From assembly GCF_042676245.1 (NCBI RefSeq), contig NZ_JBHTKA010000001.1, positions 1,488,001 to 1,552,000 of the forward strand: 64,000 bases of DNA, in the 5' to 3' direction. The first letter of the stretch is position 1, and each line of letters starts with the position of its first letter. Below, piece after piece: positions 16,123-25,595 of the stretch. Under the pieces are notes generated by a model that saw nothing but the letters and a program-made list of their open reading frames with translations, had not been told where the DNA came from and searched no databases. The DNA is from Ohtaekwangia kribbensis. GTDB taxonomy: Bacteria; Bacteroidota; Bacteroidia; Cytophagales; Cyclobacteriaceae. The translations under genes were made by a program, and so were the position numbers.

Positions 16123-19100
16123 ATGAATTTTATTGAAGCAGCACTTAAGTACAAGCAGGTAACGCTGGCCGTACTACTCATGTTATTTGCCGTGGGTGTT
16201 AACTCGCTTTTGAATATGCCCAGGCGCGAAGATCCAAAAATCACCATCCGGCAAGGACTCGTGATTGCCTATTTTCCCGGAGCGAACGCTACGCAGGTGG
16301 AAGACCAGGTCACCAAAAAACTGGAGCAATATCTTTTTCAATACGAAGAAGTAGACAAGACCAAAACTACCTCGGCATCAAAGGACGGCATGGTAGTGAT
16401 TACGGTTGAATTAAGCCAGGATGTAAAACATCCGGATGTATTCTGGAGTAAACTAAGACACCAGCTTCTCCTTGCACGCGAACTCGATTTACCCGCAGGC
16501 GTAAACGGTCCGATCGTAGACTCTGACTTTGGTGATACTGAAGCGATGGTAATTGCATTGGACAGTAAATATGCAACCTACGAACAACTGAAGGGCTATG
16601 CGCAGAAAGTTGAAGATATGATTCGCACAATACCAGCCGCATCAAAAATAAAACGCATTGGCGACCAGCGCCAGCAGATCGTAGCTTCATCCAATTCAGA
16701 AAAATTATCACAGTATGGTATAAAGTTCGACCAGGTTGTACAACTGCTGCAGTCTCAAAACAGCATTCGTGCTACAGGAGAAGTAAAAACGGAAACACAG
16801 AAAACACCACTCTACACAGAAGGGTACTTTCACACCGAACAGGATCTGTCCAGCCAGATTGTAGGAGCTTCACCTTCAGGAGCACTTGTGCGATTAGGCG
16901 ATGTTGCTACGTTGAAGCGTGGCTATACCGAACCTGAAAGCATCCTTACCTGCAATGGTAACAAAGCTATTATGCTGTGCATCCAGATGCGTGAAGGAAA
17001 TAATATTGTCGAATTCGGAAAGGCTGTAGAGGCTAGAATCAAGGATGCACGAACCATTATTCCGGGTAGTATAAACATCACTACACTCGTATCACAACCA
17101 ACATTGGTCGATCAGAATATATCGCATTTCATCAAAGAGTTTTTCCTCGCTATAGCGTCTGTTATTGTTGTGGTAATCCTGCTGTTGCCCTTTCGTATTG
17201 CATCCGTAGCAGCCATGGCGATACCGATGACTGTCGCCCTTACATTCGCGATGATGAACTTACTCGGTATAGAACTGCACCAGGTATCATTAGCGGCATT
17301 GATACTTGTACTGGGCATGGTGGTGGATGATGCGATTGTTATTGCTGATAATTATGTAGAGTTACTCGATGAAAAAGTAGATCGCTGGACAGCCGCATGG
17401 CGAAGTGCGCACGATCTGATTATACCGGTGCTGGCCGCTACAATTACCATTATAGCATCGTTTATGCCGATGATCCTGATCAGTGGTTCTACGGGTGAAT
17501 TTATAGCAACACTGCCCGTTACCGTAGCGATTGCGCTTATAGCCTCTTACTTCGTTGCGTTATTCCTGACACCGCTACTTTGCTATACCTTTATTAAAAA
17601 AGGACTGCATCAGCACGATCACACAACGCCCGCGATACATTCTGCCCCCGGGACAAAACCGAAAAAGTCTGTACTAACCTATATGCAAGATGGATATAAC
17701 ACCGCATTAGACTGGTGTATACGAAATCCTAAAACTACAGTGATCGGAAGTTTCGCTTCCCTCCTGCTCGTAGCCTTGCTGTTCAAGTTTGGTGTTCGCG
17801 AATTATTTTTTCCTCCGGCTGAACGCAACCAGTTTGTTATAGAGTTATGGATGCCAACGGGTACTAAACTCGAAAAGACAAATGAGACAATTCTGAAAGC
17901 TGAACATTTGCTAAAAGGTGATGCACGCGTTACCTCGTATGCTACCTTTACCGGAACATCTGCACCTCGTTTCTACTATAACTTTTCACCGGAGTTTCCT
18001 ACCACTAATTATGCACTCATACTGGTAAACACTACATCCGAAGCAACGTCAGAAGAATTAGCAGAAGAACTTACTACGAAGGTCAGGAAGATTGCAGCCG
18101 ATGGCAGATTCTTTGTAAAGTTGATGCAGCAAGGATCATCGCTCCAGGCACCCGTTGAAGTACGGATAGTCGGCGATGATATTACGCGACTCAAGCAAAT
18201 CCGAAATGAAGTTCACGAAATTCTTAAACAGACTCCGGGTAGTCTCTTTGTACGCGATGATTTTTCCGAAGATCATTATGGTATCGGTCTTCAACTGAAC
18301 GAAGAAGCTAAACGCCTGGGCTTCACTACCACCAGTATAGCACAATCGGTATTTACCGGATTCAACGGAGCGCCTATATCAACACTCTATGAAGGCAGCA
18401 CACCTGTAGATATAGTACTTCGCCTCGATGCGAACAAACGACAAAGCACCACCGATCTTCAGAATATATACCTCACCTCTCCCGCTACAGGTGCTGAATT
18501 ACCACTGAGACAAATCGCTACGCTTACACCACAATGGCAATCAGGTAAAATCATGCATCGCAACGGTGTACGCGCACTTACTGTGCAAAGCGAAACACAA
18601 CCGGGTATATTACCGGCAGAACTTCTTGAAGCTATAAAACCGAAAATCGAAAAGCTTCATTTACCGGCAGGCTATCGCGTTGAGTATGGTGGTGAAGAGG
18701 CTAATAAGGATGAGGTATTCGCGGAGATGGTTACAGCACTCCTGATAAGCCTTGTATTGATCTTCCTGATACTGCTGTTTCAATTCAGAAACATAAAAGA
18801 AACGATCATTATCATGTTAACGATACCACTCAGTTTATTTGGTGCTATCCTGGGACTGGTCGTAACGGGCAACAATTTCAGTTTCACAGCTTTCATTGGA
18901 CTGATCGCACTCTCCGGAATCGTAGTACGAAATGCTATTATACTGGTTGACTATACCAATATACTCCTGCGACAGGGAATGGACATCAAGACTGCGGCGA
19001 CCGAAGCCGCCAAACGAAGACTTCGCCCTATATTTCTTACTGCTATGGCTGCAGCAATTGGTGTACTCCCCATGATCATTTCCGGTTCAGGCATGTGGGC

Positions 19101-19215
19101 ACCACTCGCGAGTGTGCTTGCCTTCGGTGTAGTATGGAGCATGATCATGGCGTTACTCACCGTTCCGGTCTTATATATAGCGATGATCCGCCCACAAGAG
19201 AAAATACAATCTTAA
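16123..19215 (+). CDS. RND family efflux pump, inner-membrane permease
   Basis: This 1030-residue proton-driven transporter of the AcrB/MexB (HAE-RND) superfamily has twelve membrane helices and two large periplasmic loops in the expected arrangement. The helix-4 proton-relay aspartates are in LGMVVDDAIVIADNYVE. The helix-11 counterpart LSGIVVRNAIILVDYTNILL and the RRLRPIFLTAMAAAIGVLPM segment are intact. Short basic N-terminal MNFIEAALKYKQVTLAVLL and a single NMPRREDP loop are characteristic of the subgroup found in operons with short adaptors. Substrates cannot be predicted from sequence; absence of a Met/Cys-rich metal site argues against a CusA-type pump. Confidence 0.94.
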   Translation: MNFIEAALKYKQVTLAVLLMLFAVGVNSLLNMPRREDPKITIRQGLVIAYFPGANATQVEDQVTKKLEQYLFQYEEVDKTKTTSASKDGMVVITVELSQDVKHPDVFWSKLRHQLLLARELDLPAGVNGPIVDSDFGDTEAMVIALDSKYATYEQLKGYAQKVEDMIRTIPAASKIKRIGDQRQQIVASSNSEKLSQYGIKFDQVVQLLQSQNSIRATGEVKTETQKTPLYTEGYFHTEQDLSSQIVGASPSGALVRLGDVATLKRGYTEPESILTCNGNKAIMLCIQMREGNNIVEFGKAVEARIKDARTIIPGSINITTLVSQPTLVDQNISHFIKEFFLAIASVIVVVILLLPFRIASVAAMAIPMTVALTFAMMNLLGIELHQVSLAALILVLGMVVDDAIVIADNYVELLDEKVDRWTAAWRSAHDLIIPVLAATITIIASFMPMILISGSTGEFIATLPVTVAIALIASYFVALFLTPLLCYTFIKKGLHQHDHTTPAIHSAPGTKPKKSVLTYMQDGYNTALDWCIRNPKTTVIGSFASLLLVALLFKFGVRELFFPPAERNQFVIELWMPTGTKLEKTNETILKAEHLLKGDARVTSYATFTGTSAPRFYYNFSPEFPTTNYALILVNTTSEATSEELAEELTTKVRKIAADGRFFVKLMQQGSSLQAPVEVRIVGDDITRLKQIRNEVHEILKQTPGSLFVRDDFSEDHYGIGLQLNEEAKRLGFTTTSIAQSVFTGFNGAPISTLYEGSTPVDIVLRLDANKRQSTTDLQNIYLTSPATGAELPLRQIATLTPQWQSGKIMHRNGVRALTVQSETQPGILPAELLEAIKPKIEKLHLPAGYRVEYGGEEANKDEVFAEMVTALLISLVLIFLILLFQFRNIKETIIIMLTIPLSLFGAILGLVVTGNNFSFTAFIGLIALSGIVVRNAIILVDYTNILLRQGMDIKTAATEAAKRRLRPIFLTAMAAAIGVLPMIISGSGMWAPLASVLAFGVVWSMIMALLTVPVLYIAMIRPQEKIQS

Positions 19216-19235
19216 CATCTCAACTCCTTCTATTC

Positions 19236-20588
19236 ATGAATTCATACATCAAGCGTACTCTACTGCTTGCAGGCATCCTTCTTGTCTCCTGCGTTTCGCT
19301 GCGGGCACAGAACAATGCACCCTATACACTGCAGCAACTTATTGATTCGGCTGTCGCCAAAAACAATCTGGTGTCTATAAAAGAATGGCAGCTTCAGGAA
19401 AAGATAAGTAAACTTAAAGAGGACGAAACCAAACGTTATCCATCGGTTATACTCGGTGCGAATTACCAGTATAATTTTTCACTCGGTGATCTCAATATAC
19501 CGGCCGGTGCTATTGGTTCGGTACCGACACTTAACGGTGATCGATTGCTTCCGGCCGAGAATCAGCAAATGCAATTAGGACAACACGCAAACTATGGTGC
19601 CGATATAGCACTATACCAGCCGTTGCTGCAACAGGCCAGGATTAAAACCGGTCTGGACATTGATAGGGCCGATATAGCACGCTCTGAAAAAGAGAAAGTA
19701 AAAATGGTACGCGAACTAAAACTCGCTGTACGGAAATTATACTATGGTATATTGATTACCCGGAAGCAGCGCGAGGAAGCGGTTGTACGCCTTGAACTTG
19801 CGCAGGTTAAACTAACAGATGCAGAGAGTGCACTTACCGCAGGGAAAACAATATCCTCCAACCTGGCGGGACTCCGGGCACTGGTTGCGGAAGAAGAACA
19901 AAACATTCTAAAACTCGACATTGTTCTACAGGACTATAATCACGAACTGTCTGATATTACCAATATCCAGCATGATACCAACATAAGCCTGCAGCCGCTT
20001 GATACAACAACTGCACATATCGAAACCTCACCTGTAGAAGAGACTTTCCAGAATGCTAAAGCAGCAAACACTGATTTACGGATCGCGCGAATCGATCAAG
20101 AGAAAGCACTTCTGGGCATAAAAGCAGCAAAGCGAAGTAATCTGCCTGATATAGGTCTGGTGGCGGGATACTACTATCAAAAAGGGAATCCTATACTACC
20201 AACATCGAGTCCATATATAGGTATAAACCTGCGATGGAATCTGCAGGATCTTTTTACCAACCACCAGGTATTGAGACAACGTGAAGCACAGCTAAAGCAA
20301 GCCGAGCACAAGGTTTTATACCAGCAGCAGCAGCTTCGTGCAGATATAGATAAAACACATCGCAAGGTAAATCAAACCAAAGCGCTAATGGAAGTTGCAC
20401 GCAAAGCCATGCGATATCGACACGAGGAGCTAAAAGTACAGCGGGACAAACAAGGTGCAGGTCTGAATATCAAAAGTGCTTTGCTTGAAGTAGAGGCTGC
20501 CGCAGCAAAATCGGAAGCAGACTTCTACGCTGCACAGTTATCATACCTGCTGACAATTGCTGAATTGGAACACCTTACAGGTCTTTAA
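19236..20588 (+). CDS. TolC family outer-membrane efflux channel
   Basis: The ATG at 19236 begins a signal peptide (LLLAGILLVSCVSLRAQ), giving a 450-residue mature-type TolC protein; the longer frame would overlap the pump gene by more than 100 bases. Two structural repeats of long amphipathic helices are visible (TLQQLIDSAVAKNNLVSIKEWQLQEK... and EETFQNAKAANTDLRIARIDQEKALLGIKAAK), with beta segments such as PSVILGANYQYNFSL and LPDIGLVAGYYYQKG. It should form the trimeric exit duct for the RND pump encoded immediately upstream (20-base gap). Confidence 0.92.
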   Translation: MNSYIKRTLLLAGILLVSCVSLRAQNNAPYTLQQLIDSAVAKNNLVSIKEWQLQEKISKLKEDETKRYPSVILGANYQYNFSLGDLNIPAGAIGSVPTLNGDRLLPAENQQMQLGQHANYGADIALYQPLLQQARIKTGLDIDRADIARSEKEKVKMVRELKLAVRKLYYGILITRKQREEAVVRLELAQVKLTDAESALTAGKTISSNLAGLRALVAEEEQNILKLDIVLQDYNHELSDITNIQHDTNISLQPLDTTTAHIETSPVEETFQNAKAANTDLRIARIDQEKALLGIKAAKRSNLPDIGLVAGYYYQKGNPILPTSSPYIGINLRWNLQDLFTNHQVLRQREAQLKQAEHKVLYQQQQLRADIDKTHRKVNQTKALMEVARKAMRYRHEELKVQRDKQGAGLNIKSALLEVEAAAAKSEADFYAAQLSYLLTIAELEHLTGL

Positions 20589-20610
20589 TCTCTACTAATA
20601 ACAATCATAT

Positions 20611-20820
20611 ATGATTCTCCTTTTTAAAACCGATCTGGCCTGTAGCCATGATGTTGAACACATTGCAGCCGAACTGACAAAAATTACAGGCAGAAATAAC
20701 TGGTCTGTAGATATAGGCGATGAAGATAAAGTGCTACGGGTGCTGACTGAGAAAGACATTACAGCCTCTATCCAGGACATTCTGTATAACCACGGCTTTA
20801 CTTGTGAAACTCTGAAATAA
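20611..20820 (+). CDS. Small ferredoxin-fold (HMA-like) protein
   Basis: The 69-residue product follows the beta-alpha-beta-beta-alpha-beta plan of heavy-metal-associated domains: ILLFKTDLACSHDVEHIAAELTKI, NWSVDIGDEDKVLRVLTE, then ITASIQDILYNHGFTCETL. The metal-binding CxxC motif is absent (one Cys in DLACSH instead), so metal transport is doubtful. It is co-directional with the RND operon (22 bases after the channel gene and 7 bases before the next gene), so it is likely an accessory or sensing protein of that unit. No function can be assigned. Confidence 0.68.
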   Translation: MILLFKTDLACSHDVEHIAAELTKITGRNNWSVDIGDEDKVLRVLTEKDITASIQDILYNHGFTCETLK

Positions 20821-20827
20821 AATATCC

Positions 20828-21451
20828 ATGCTAAAATTAACAACCTGTAGTCTGCTGCTTCTGTTCGCAATACCTGTAAAGGCACAAGTAGATACCCTTA
20901 ACCAGGCGCGCAAGCTGCTATACTATTTCAACGGAGGAATAGGACTCTATATTCCCACATCAACACACGGTGCGCTTAGTGAAACCGGTTTTGCCAGCAG
21001 CTTCCAATTCCAGGTCGACTACAAAAAGCATTTCTTCTCACGACTATATCTCGATCAGTACAACATAGCTTTTCTCACCGACTACACGGCCCGGGATGGC
21101 TCCAGCCTTTCCATCAAAGGAAAGATACCCAGTACGCTGATCGGCCTGGATATGGGGTATAGCTTCCGCATCAAGAAATTCTCACCGTATGCGTATACCG
21201 GAGCGGGTATAGCGATTACCGATATACCTTTTCTGGAAGAGACTTCTTCATCCGGCAACATAAGCTTAACGTCCCGATCGCGATCTGCGCTTTCGTTTCG
21301 CACCGGTGTCGGCATCGACTATAAAATCAACAGGTTCTTCATTCTCTACTTCGAATCCCAATTCCTGAGTTTCCCAATCACTACGCAGGTATATGATGGA
21401 AATTTGAATGGTGTGAGTTTACAGATTGGGTTTAAGACTCCGTTGCAATAG
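20828..21451 (+). CDS. Outer-membrane beta-barrel protein
   Basis: This 207-residue exported protein has a signal peptide (LLLLFAIPVKAQ) and alternating amphipathic strands ending in aromatic residues (FNGGIGLYIP, FQFQVDYKKHFF, GLDMGYSFRIKKFSPYAYTGAGIAIT, FRTGVGIDYKINRFFILYFES, VSLQIGFKTPLQ). This is the appearance of an eight-strand OmpA/OmpW-like barrel. It ends the Crp/cyclase/RND gene run and is probably co-transcribed with it. Specific function unknown. Confidence 0.78.
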   Translation: MLKLTTCSLLLLFAIPVKAQVDTLNQARKLLYYFNGGIGLYIPTSTHGALSETGFASSFQFQVDYKKHFFSRLYLDQYNIAFLTDYTARDGSSLSIKGKIPSTLIGLDMGYSFRIKKFSPYAYTGAGIAITDIPFLEETSSSGNISLTSRSRSALSFRTGVGIDYKINRFFILYFESQFLSFPITTQVYDGNLNGVSLQIGFKTPLQ

Positions 21452-21479
21452 CTGTGAGTTTTTAGCTGTGAACTGCAAG
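21452..21479. repeat. Degenerate family B repeat
   Basis: GCTGTGAGTTTTTAGCTGTGAACTGC shows the AGCT/GAG rhythm of the family B repeats found in the arginine operon spacers. It lies directly after the barrel gene stop. Confidence 0.45.
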
Positions 21480-21509
21480 AAGTAATTCATCGTATATATA
21501 GTTTAAAAC

Positions 21510-21538
21510 GCGAGGGACACTTCGTGTATGTCCTTCGC
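21510..21538. terminator. Hairpin between convergent genes
   Basis: GCGAGGGACA and TGTCCTTCGC can pair with one bulge around a short loop, between the convergent barrel gene and the Gfo/Idh gene. No strong T run follows on either strand, so terminator function is only likely. Confidence 0.45.
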
Positions 21539-21567
21539 ATCTCCAGACTATAGTTCGTTTTAATAAC

Positions 21568-22860
21568 CTATATTATTCCCGGGTACTTCCACTCTCCCCT
21601 ATATGCGCGACTCAGGAGTTTATTCGCTTCGGCATCATTTTCAATCAATCCTTTCTCTCCGTTCCATTCAACACTTCTTCCGAGTTTCCAGCTGAGCATG
21701 CCGAGTAAGCTCATGTTGGTTGAGCGTTGTCCTATTTCAATATCGCATACCGGTAATTTATTAGTCTTGATGGATTGAAGGAAGTCAGACCACAGGCCTG
21801 CTATATTTTGCTGATCGGGTTCATCGAGCTTTGGTGCTTCGTGAATAATCTGCTTTTTGGTATCCGATGGATAGAACGTCCACCCGTCAAGCCAGCCCAT
21901 GTGAAAGGTGCCTTCGGTGCCATAGAAGTAACAGCCTATATTTGTCTTCTCTGCTTCATTACCTGCATAGAGACGATGCTCCCATGTAGCTATAAAAGAT
22001 TCAAACTCAAAACTAACGGTCTGGGTATCGGGCGCATCGGTGCTGTCCTGACGAATAAATCTTCCACCCGTTGAGTATACTTTTTTCGGATGCTTTTCTT
22101 CAGTCCACATCAATATCTGGTCCATCCAATGTATACCCCAGTCTCCAAGCTGACCATTGGCATAATCCAAATGCGTTCGAAAACCTTTCGGATGAATGGT
22201 TTTGTTGAAGGGCCTCAACGGTGCTGGTCCACACCACATATTCCAGTCCAGCTCTTTCGGTGGCTCACTATCGGGAGTCTTTGTACCGGCACCACCGGGG
22301 TAGTGTACGAAGGCTCGTACCATACCAATCTTCCCGGCTTTGCCTGATTTCAAAAACTGCATACCCGATACGTTGTGAGGCGATACTCTGCGGTGCGTTC
22401 CTACCTGTACAATACGTTGTGTATCGCGCGCAGCCTTCACCATCGCTTTACCTTCGTTGATGGTATGACATATAGGTTTCTCAACATATACATGCGCACC
22501 AATCTCCATGGCAGCAATAGCAATCAGTGGATGCCAGTGATCGGGTGTTGCCACAATAACAATCTCGGGTTTCTCTTTGCTTAACAGTTCGCGATAGTCG
22601 CGATATAGCTTCGGTGTATCTCCGTTTAACCGCTTTACCTCTTCAGCTGTCTTTGTCAAATGACTTGCATCAACATCGCAGAGCGCCACAATTTTACTTT
22701 CACCTGCCTGTATAGCACACCGCAGGATGTTATTACCCCACCAGCCACTGCCGATAAGTGCGGTTTTATACTTCTTATCTTTACCTGGAACATAGATGAG
22801 CGGTGCCGCAAGCGCTACACCGGTAGCGACAGAAGCCTTGATAAATTGTCTGCGATGCAT
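21568..22860 (-). CDS. Tat-exported Gfo/Idh/MocA family oxidoreductase
   Basis: The start at 22860 is chosen because it places the twin-arginine signal (MHRRQFIKASVATGVALAAP) at the N-terminus; the frame extends 22 codons further. The 430-residue protein has a Rossmann domain (ALIGSGWWGNNILRCAI, VALCDVDAS), the EKPICHTINEG motif that carries the catalytic-region Lys, and the GFO/IDH C-terminal domain (YANGQLGDWGIHWMDQILMW). The export signal means the folded, cofactor-loaded enzyme acts in the periplasm, as in other Bacteroidota sugar-modifying relatives. The substrate is probably a sugar or sugar derivative but cannot be specified. Confidence 0.9.
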   Translation of the reverse strand: MHRRQFIKASVATGVALAAPLIYVPGKDKKYKTALIGSGWWGNNILRCAIQAGESKIVALCDVDASHLTKTAEEVKRLNGDTPKLYRDYRELLSKEKPEIVIVATPDHWHPLIAIAAMEIGAHVYVEKPICHTINEGKAMVKAARDTQRIVQVGTHRRVSPHNVSGMQFLKSGKAGKIGMVRAFVHYPGGAGTKTPDSEPPKELDWNMWCGPAPLRPFNKTIHPKGFRTHLDYANGQLGDWGIHWMDQILMWTEEKHPKKVYSTGGRFIRQDSTDAPDTQTVSFEFESFIATWEHRLYAGNEAEKTNIGCYFYGTEGTFHMGWLDGWTFYPSDTKKQIIHEAPKLDEPDQQNIAGLWSDFLQSIKTNKLPVCDIEIGQRSTNMSLLGMLSWKLGRSVEWNGEKGLIENDAEANKLLSRAYRGEWKYPGII

Positions 22861-22922
22861 GGGCGTCTTTTTTTTGAATGAGAAATTAAGGCTTTCTCCA
22901 AAAAGATCACACCATTTCTCCA

Positions 22923-24155
22923 TCAACGGTTAATGGCATGCAATCGCTCCAGCAGCGGAGGATGCGAATAATGAAAGAATACATATAGCGGATGCGGGTA
23001 TAGATCGCTCAAACTATCCACTGATAACTTCTTCAACGCATTGGCCAACGCAGTCCCGCTGTAGGTCTGCCGCGCATATGCATCTGCTTCAAACTCATTC
23101 TTGCGACTGAGTATACTCATCAGTAAACCTGTTATACCCGATACCGGTGAAAATAAAATAGCAAAGGCTATCAGGTTCAGATGAATGGCTTGTTGCTGTC
23201 CACCCAACGCCAGCGAAAGATTTTCATTGAAGATCATCAGCGAAAGCACATAGAGCATAAAAACAATTTGTACTACCGATACGATATAGCTCCACACAAT
23301 GTGCTTCTTTTTAAAGTGCCCTACTTCGTGTGCCAGTACGGCCACCAGCTCTTCCGTTGTATGGTTGCTGATGAGTGTATCGTACAATACAATCTTTTTC
23401 TTTTTACCGATGCCCGAGAAGAACGCATTGGCTTTGCTGGAACGTTTCGATCCATCGATCACAAAAATATTATCAAGCGGAAAATCTACTTTCCGGGCAA
23501 ATGCTTCGATGGCGGTTTTCAATTCTCCTTCCGGCAACGGAGCAAGTTTATTGAACAGCGGAAGAATTACCGATGCATAGAACATATTCATCAGCAACAT
23601 GAACGAACAGGCAATAAGCGCAAACCAGATCCAGAAGTTCGGTCCTATAGTCTGCACCAGGTATATCAATGCAGCGAGCAGTGCGCCACCGATAAGCGCA
23701 CCCAATATATACCCCTTCAGTTTATCGGCTATAAATATTTTAAGGGTTGTCTTATTGAAACCATATTTTTCCTCAATCACAAAGATGCGATGCCATTGAA
23801 ACGGAAGCGTAAGAATATCGGAAGCAACGCTAATAACACCGAAGAAGGTTAATGCCAGCAATATCTCATTCTCCACTACATTTCGAAGTATACCATCAAT
23901 CCAGCCAAAACCTCCGAAGAAAAGCATACCAAGCGACAACAGAAAACTGAATGCGGAAGTAAGGAATGAAAAATTAGTTAACTCGCGATGATACTGCAGC
24001 GACTTGATATACTTCGCACGATCATAGAAAGCAGCAATCTCATCCGGAATATCTTCGCGTTGTGCCTGCAGGTTTATATACTCCAGGATCTGCTCGAAAA
24101 TATAGCTGATGGTCGTGATGGAAATTATAATATACAGGATCGTCTGCGGTTGCAT
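22923..24155 (-). CDS. M48 family (Ste24/CAAX-like) membrane metalloprotease
   Basis: This 410-residue integral membrane zinc protease has about seven membrane helices. The zinc site is HEVGH in ELVAVLAHEVGHFKKKH, with the third ligand Glu in NEFEADAYARQ. The N-terminal half (YDRAKYIKSLQYHRELTNFSF, FQWHRIFVIEEKYGFNKTT) matches the CAAX protease N-terminal domain rather than HtpX. Bacterial members are thought to take part in membrane-protein quality control. The gene lies 62 bases upstream of the Gfo/Idh start on the same strand and could be co-transcribed. Confidence 0.93.
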   Translation of the reverse strand: MQPQTILYIIISITTISYIFEQILEYINLQAQREDIPDEIAAFYDRAKYIKSLQYHRELTNFSFLTSAFSFLLSLGMLFFGGFGWIDGILRNVVENEILLALTFFGVISVASDILTLPFQWHRIFVIEEKYGFNKTTLKIFIADKLKGYILGALIGGALLAALIYLVQTIGPNFWIWFALIACSFMLLMNMFYASVILPLFNKLAPLPEGELKTAIEAFARKVDFPLDNIFVIDGSKRSSKANAFFSGIGKKKKIVLYDTLISNHTTEELVAVLAHEVGHFKKKHIVWSYIVSVVQIVFMLYVLSLMIFNENLSLALGGQQQAIHLNLIAFAILFSPVSGITGLLMSILSRKNEFEADAYARQTYSGTALANALKKLSVDSLSDLYPHPLYVFFHYSHPPLLERLHAINR

Positions 24156-24256
24156 AGGTTCGTTTATGAAGCCGCAAAAATCATCAAGTTTCGCGAGTAA
24201 ATCAACGTATTCGTTTGATAAGCGCTACTTTGTTGTATACTAATTGTTGTTTTAAA

Positions 24257-24892
24257 CTAATCGTTGCTTTTGCTGCCCCTGGCTTTATCTTTTTTATTGG
24301 CCCTGTCTTCTTTTCGGGACTTGTCTTTATCTTTCGAAGATTCTTTCTCGCTCTTTACTTCAGCTTTCCGTTCGTCTTTCGATTCTTTTGTCGCGCGCTC
24401 TGATCCGGATGAAGACGAAGCGTTTGATGCCTTCACACTGCCTCTGCGAGGTGGCGGTGAGCCTGCCATGTTCGGTGTACTGCGTTGTACATTGTTGGTT
24501 CCATCGCGATCCTTACCATCATTCTCGGAAATAGTGCTGGGCGAACCTGCCGAGCTTGTACCGGTTTCAAAAATAGATGTCTCGTTGGTGTTGGCCGGAC
24601 TATTCGGATTCGCATCATCCTGTGCCTTGTTCGATTCGTTTTTCACTGCGCGATTTTCAGTTGGTTGCTGGCGCGCATTTATACCGGTGGTCGTGGTTGT
24701 ATCGGCTTGCGTTCCTTTATTGCGATTACGATTCAACTCCAACTCACGAAGTTCTTTCTGGCTCGGTTTAGCCTGGCTCTGATTTATAGTGGGCCTTCTG
24801 CTTTGCGTACGTTTACTTGAATCACTCACTTGCGCGTGAAGCTCGGTTATGCCGATAAGTATAATGATCCATGGAATGAATATAGCTTTCAT
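24257..24892 (-). CDS. Secreted low-complexity protein rich in Ser, Lys, Glu, Asn
   Basis: Starting at the ATG at 24892 gives 211 residues with a signal peptide (MKAIFIPWIIILIGITELHAQ). The remainder is almost entirely hydrophilic and predicted to be disordered, with Asn/Thr/Ser-rich stretches in the middle and a strongly charged Lys/Glu/Ser tail of about 50 residues (repeated KDK, KES, RKED). No domain is recognised. An antisense frame of 172 codons over the same bases is a by-product of the biased codons. It may be a structural or spacer protein of the envelope. Confidence 0.7.
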   Translation of the reverse strand: MKAIFIPWIIILIGITELHAQVSDSSKRTQSRRPTINQSQAKPSQKELRELELNRNRNKGTQADTTTTTGINARQQPTENRAVKNESNKAQDDANPNSPANTNETSIFETGTSSAGSPSTISENDGKDRDGTNNVQRSTPNMAGSPPPRRGSVKASNASSSSGSERATKESKDERKAEVKSEKESSKDKDKSRKEDRANKKDKARGSKSND

Positions 24893-24947
24893 CTGTTGTT
24901 GCTTTATAGTTTCAAAAAAACATACCGGCAAGCATATATAAGCAAGC

Positions 24948-25250
24948 TTAGTAAGCCAGTACCTTGAATGTACCGGTTGCCTGTGGTAATGCTGCATTTA
25001 CGGCTTTGCTTTTATTGAGCAATGCGTTGACAGCGCAATAGCCTGTTATACCTCTTGCTAAAAGATATCCGCCTCCGAGTATCAACGAAATACCTTTACC
25101 TCTTTCAAAGTGACGAACGCCTGCTACAGCCAGCGCGAGTCCGCTTACTACGGATATAATTCGCTCGCCAGGAGTAACATTTGTGATGGATGAAACTGAT
25201 GTCAGCAATGCCCCGGCATCTCTGTTTACGTCTGTGTTATAGCTGCTCAT
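24948..25250 (-). CDS. DUF2892-type small membrane protein
   Basis: This 100-residue protein contains NVTPGERIISVVSGLALAVAGVRHFERGKGISLILGGGYLLARGITGYCAVN, the two-helix YgaP-like/DUF2892 membrane domain. That domain is often found alone or fused to rhodanese domains; no rhodanese is present. N- and C-terminal extensions are hydrophilic. The role is unknown; members are frequently linked with stress or sulfur metabolism. Confidence 0.82.
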   Translation of the reverse strand: MSSYNTDVNRDAGALLTSVSSITNVTPGERIISVVSGLALAVAGVRHFERGKGISLILGGGYLLARGITGYCAVNALLNKSKAVNAALPQATGTFKVLAY

Positions 25251-25595
25251 AACTAATTACATTAAAAGTAAATTTCATGTTGTCCTTTGCATATTCATGC
25301 AGGGAGTATACATGCGTACGTAAAAAAATATACCATTATGTTCATGCTAAGTCCCGCGCAAAATTCTTTCCCGCAGAGGTCGCAGACTTACGCAGAATAA
25401 AGGCAGATCAATCCAATCTTAGTGTTGTCAAAATTCTACAGTAACAGGTTAACGACTGTTTGCTATAACGAAAACTCAAGAAGAGTGTACTTCTGGAAAT
25501 CTTCAGAAAATGTATGATTGCGGTAAAATATAGTCGGATGTAATATTGCCAGTACATTTAAGTGGCTCCGACCCCGTTGCTTCATCAACTTTGTA
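25251..25595. repeat. 345-base gap with a half family A repeat
   Basis: The gap between divergent genes contains CGCAGAGGTCGCAGACTTACGCAG near 25371-25400 (one arm of the family A repeat, diverged). I see no gene or RNA. The strongly A-rich start region of the ABC transporter follows. Confidence 0.4.

Noticed and set aside
23181..23852. 223-codon plus-strand frame opposite the M48 protease gene
   Set aside because: It mirrors the conserved HEVGH-containing gene on the minus strand and its peptide is compositionally implausible.
24264..24782. 172-codon plus-strand frame opposite the low-complexity secreted protein
   Set aside because: It arises from the repetitive Ser/Lys/Glu codons read backwards; it has no start context or homology. 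The minus-strand frame has a signal peptide.
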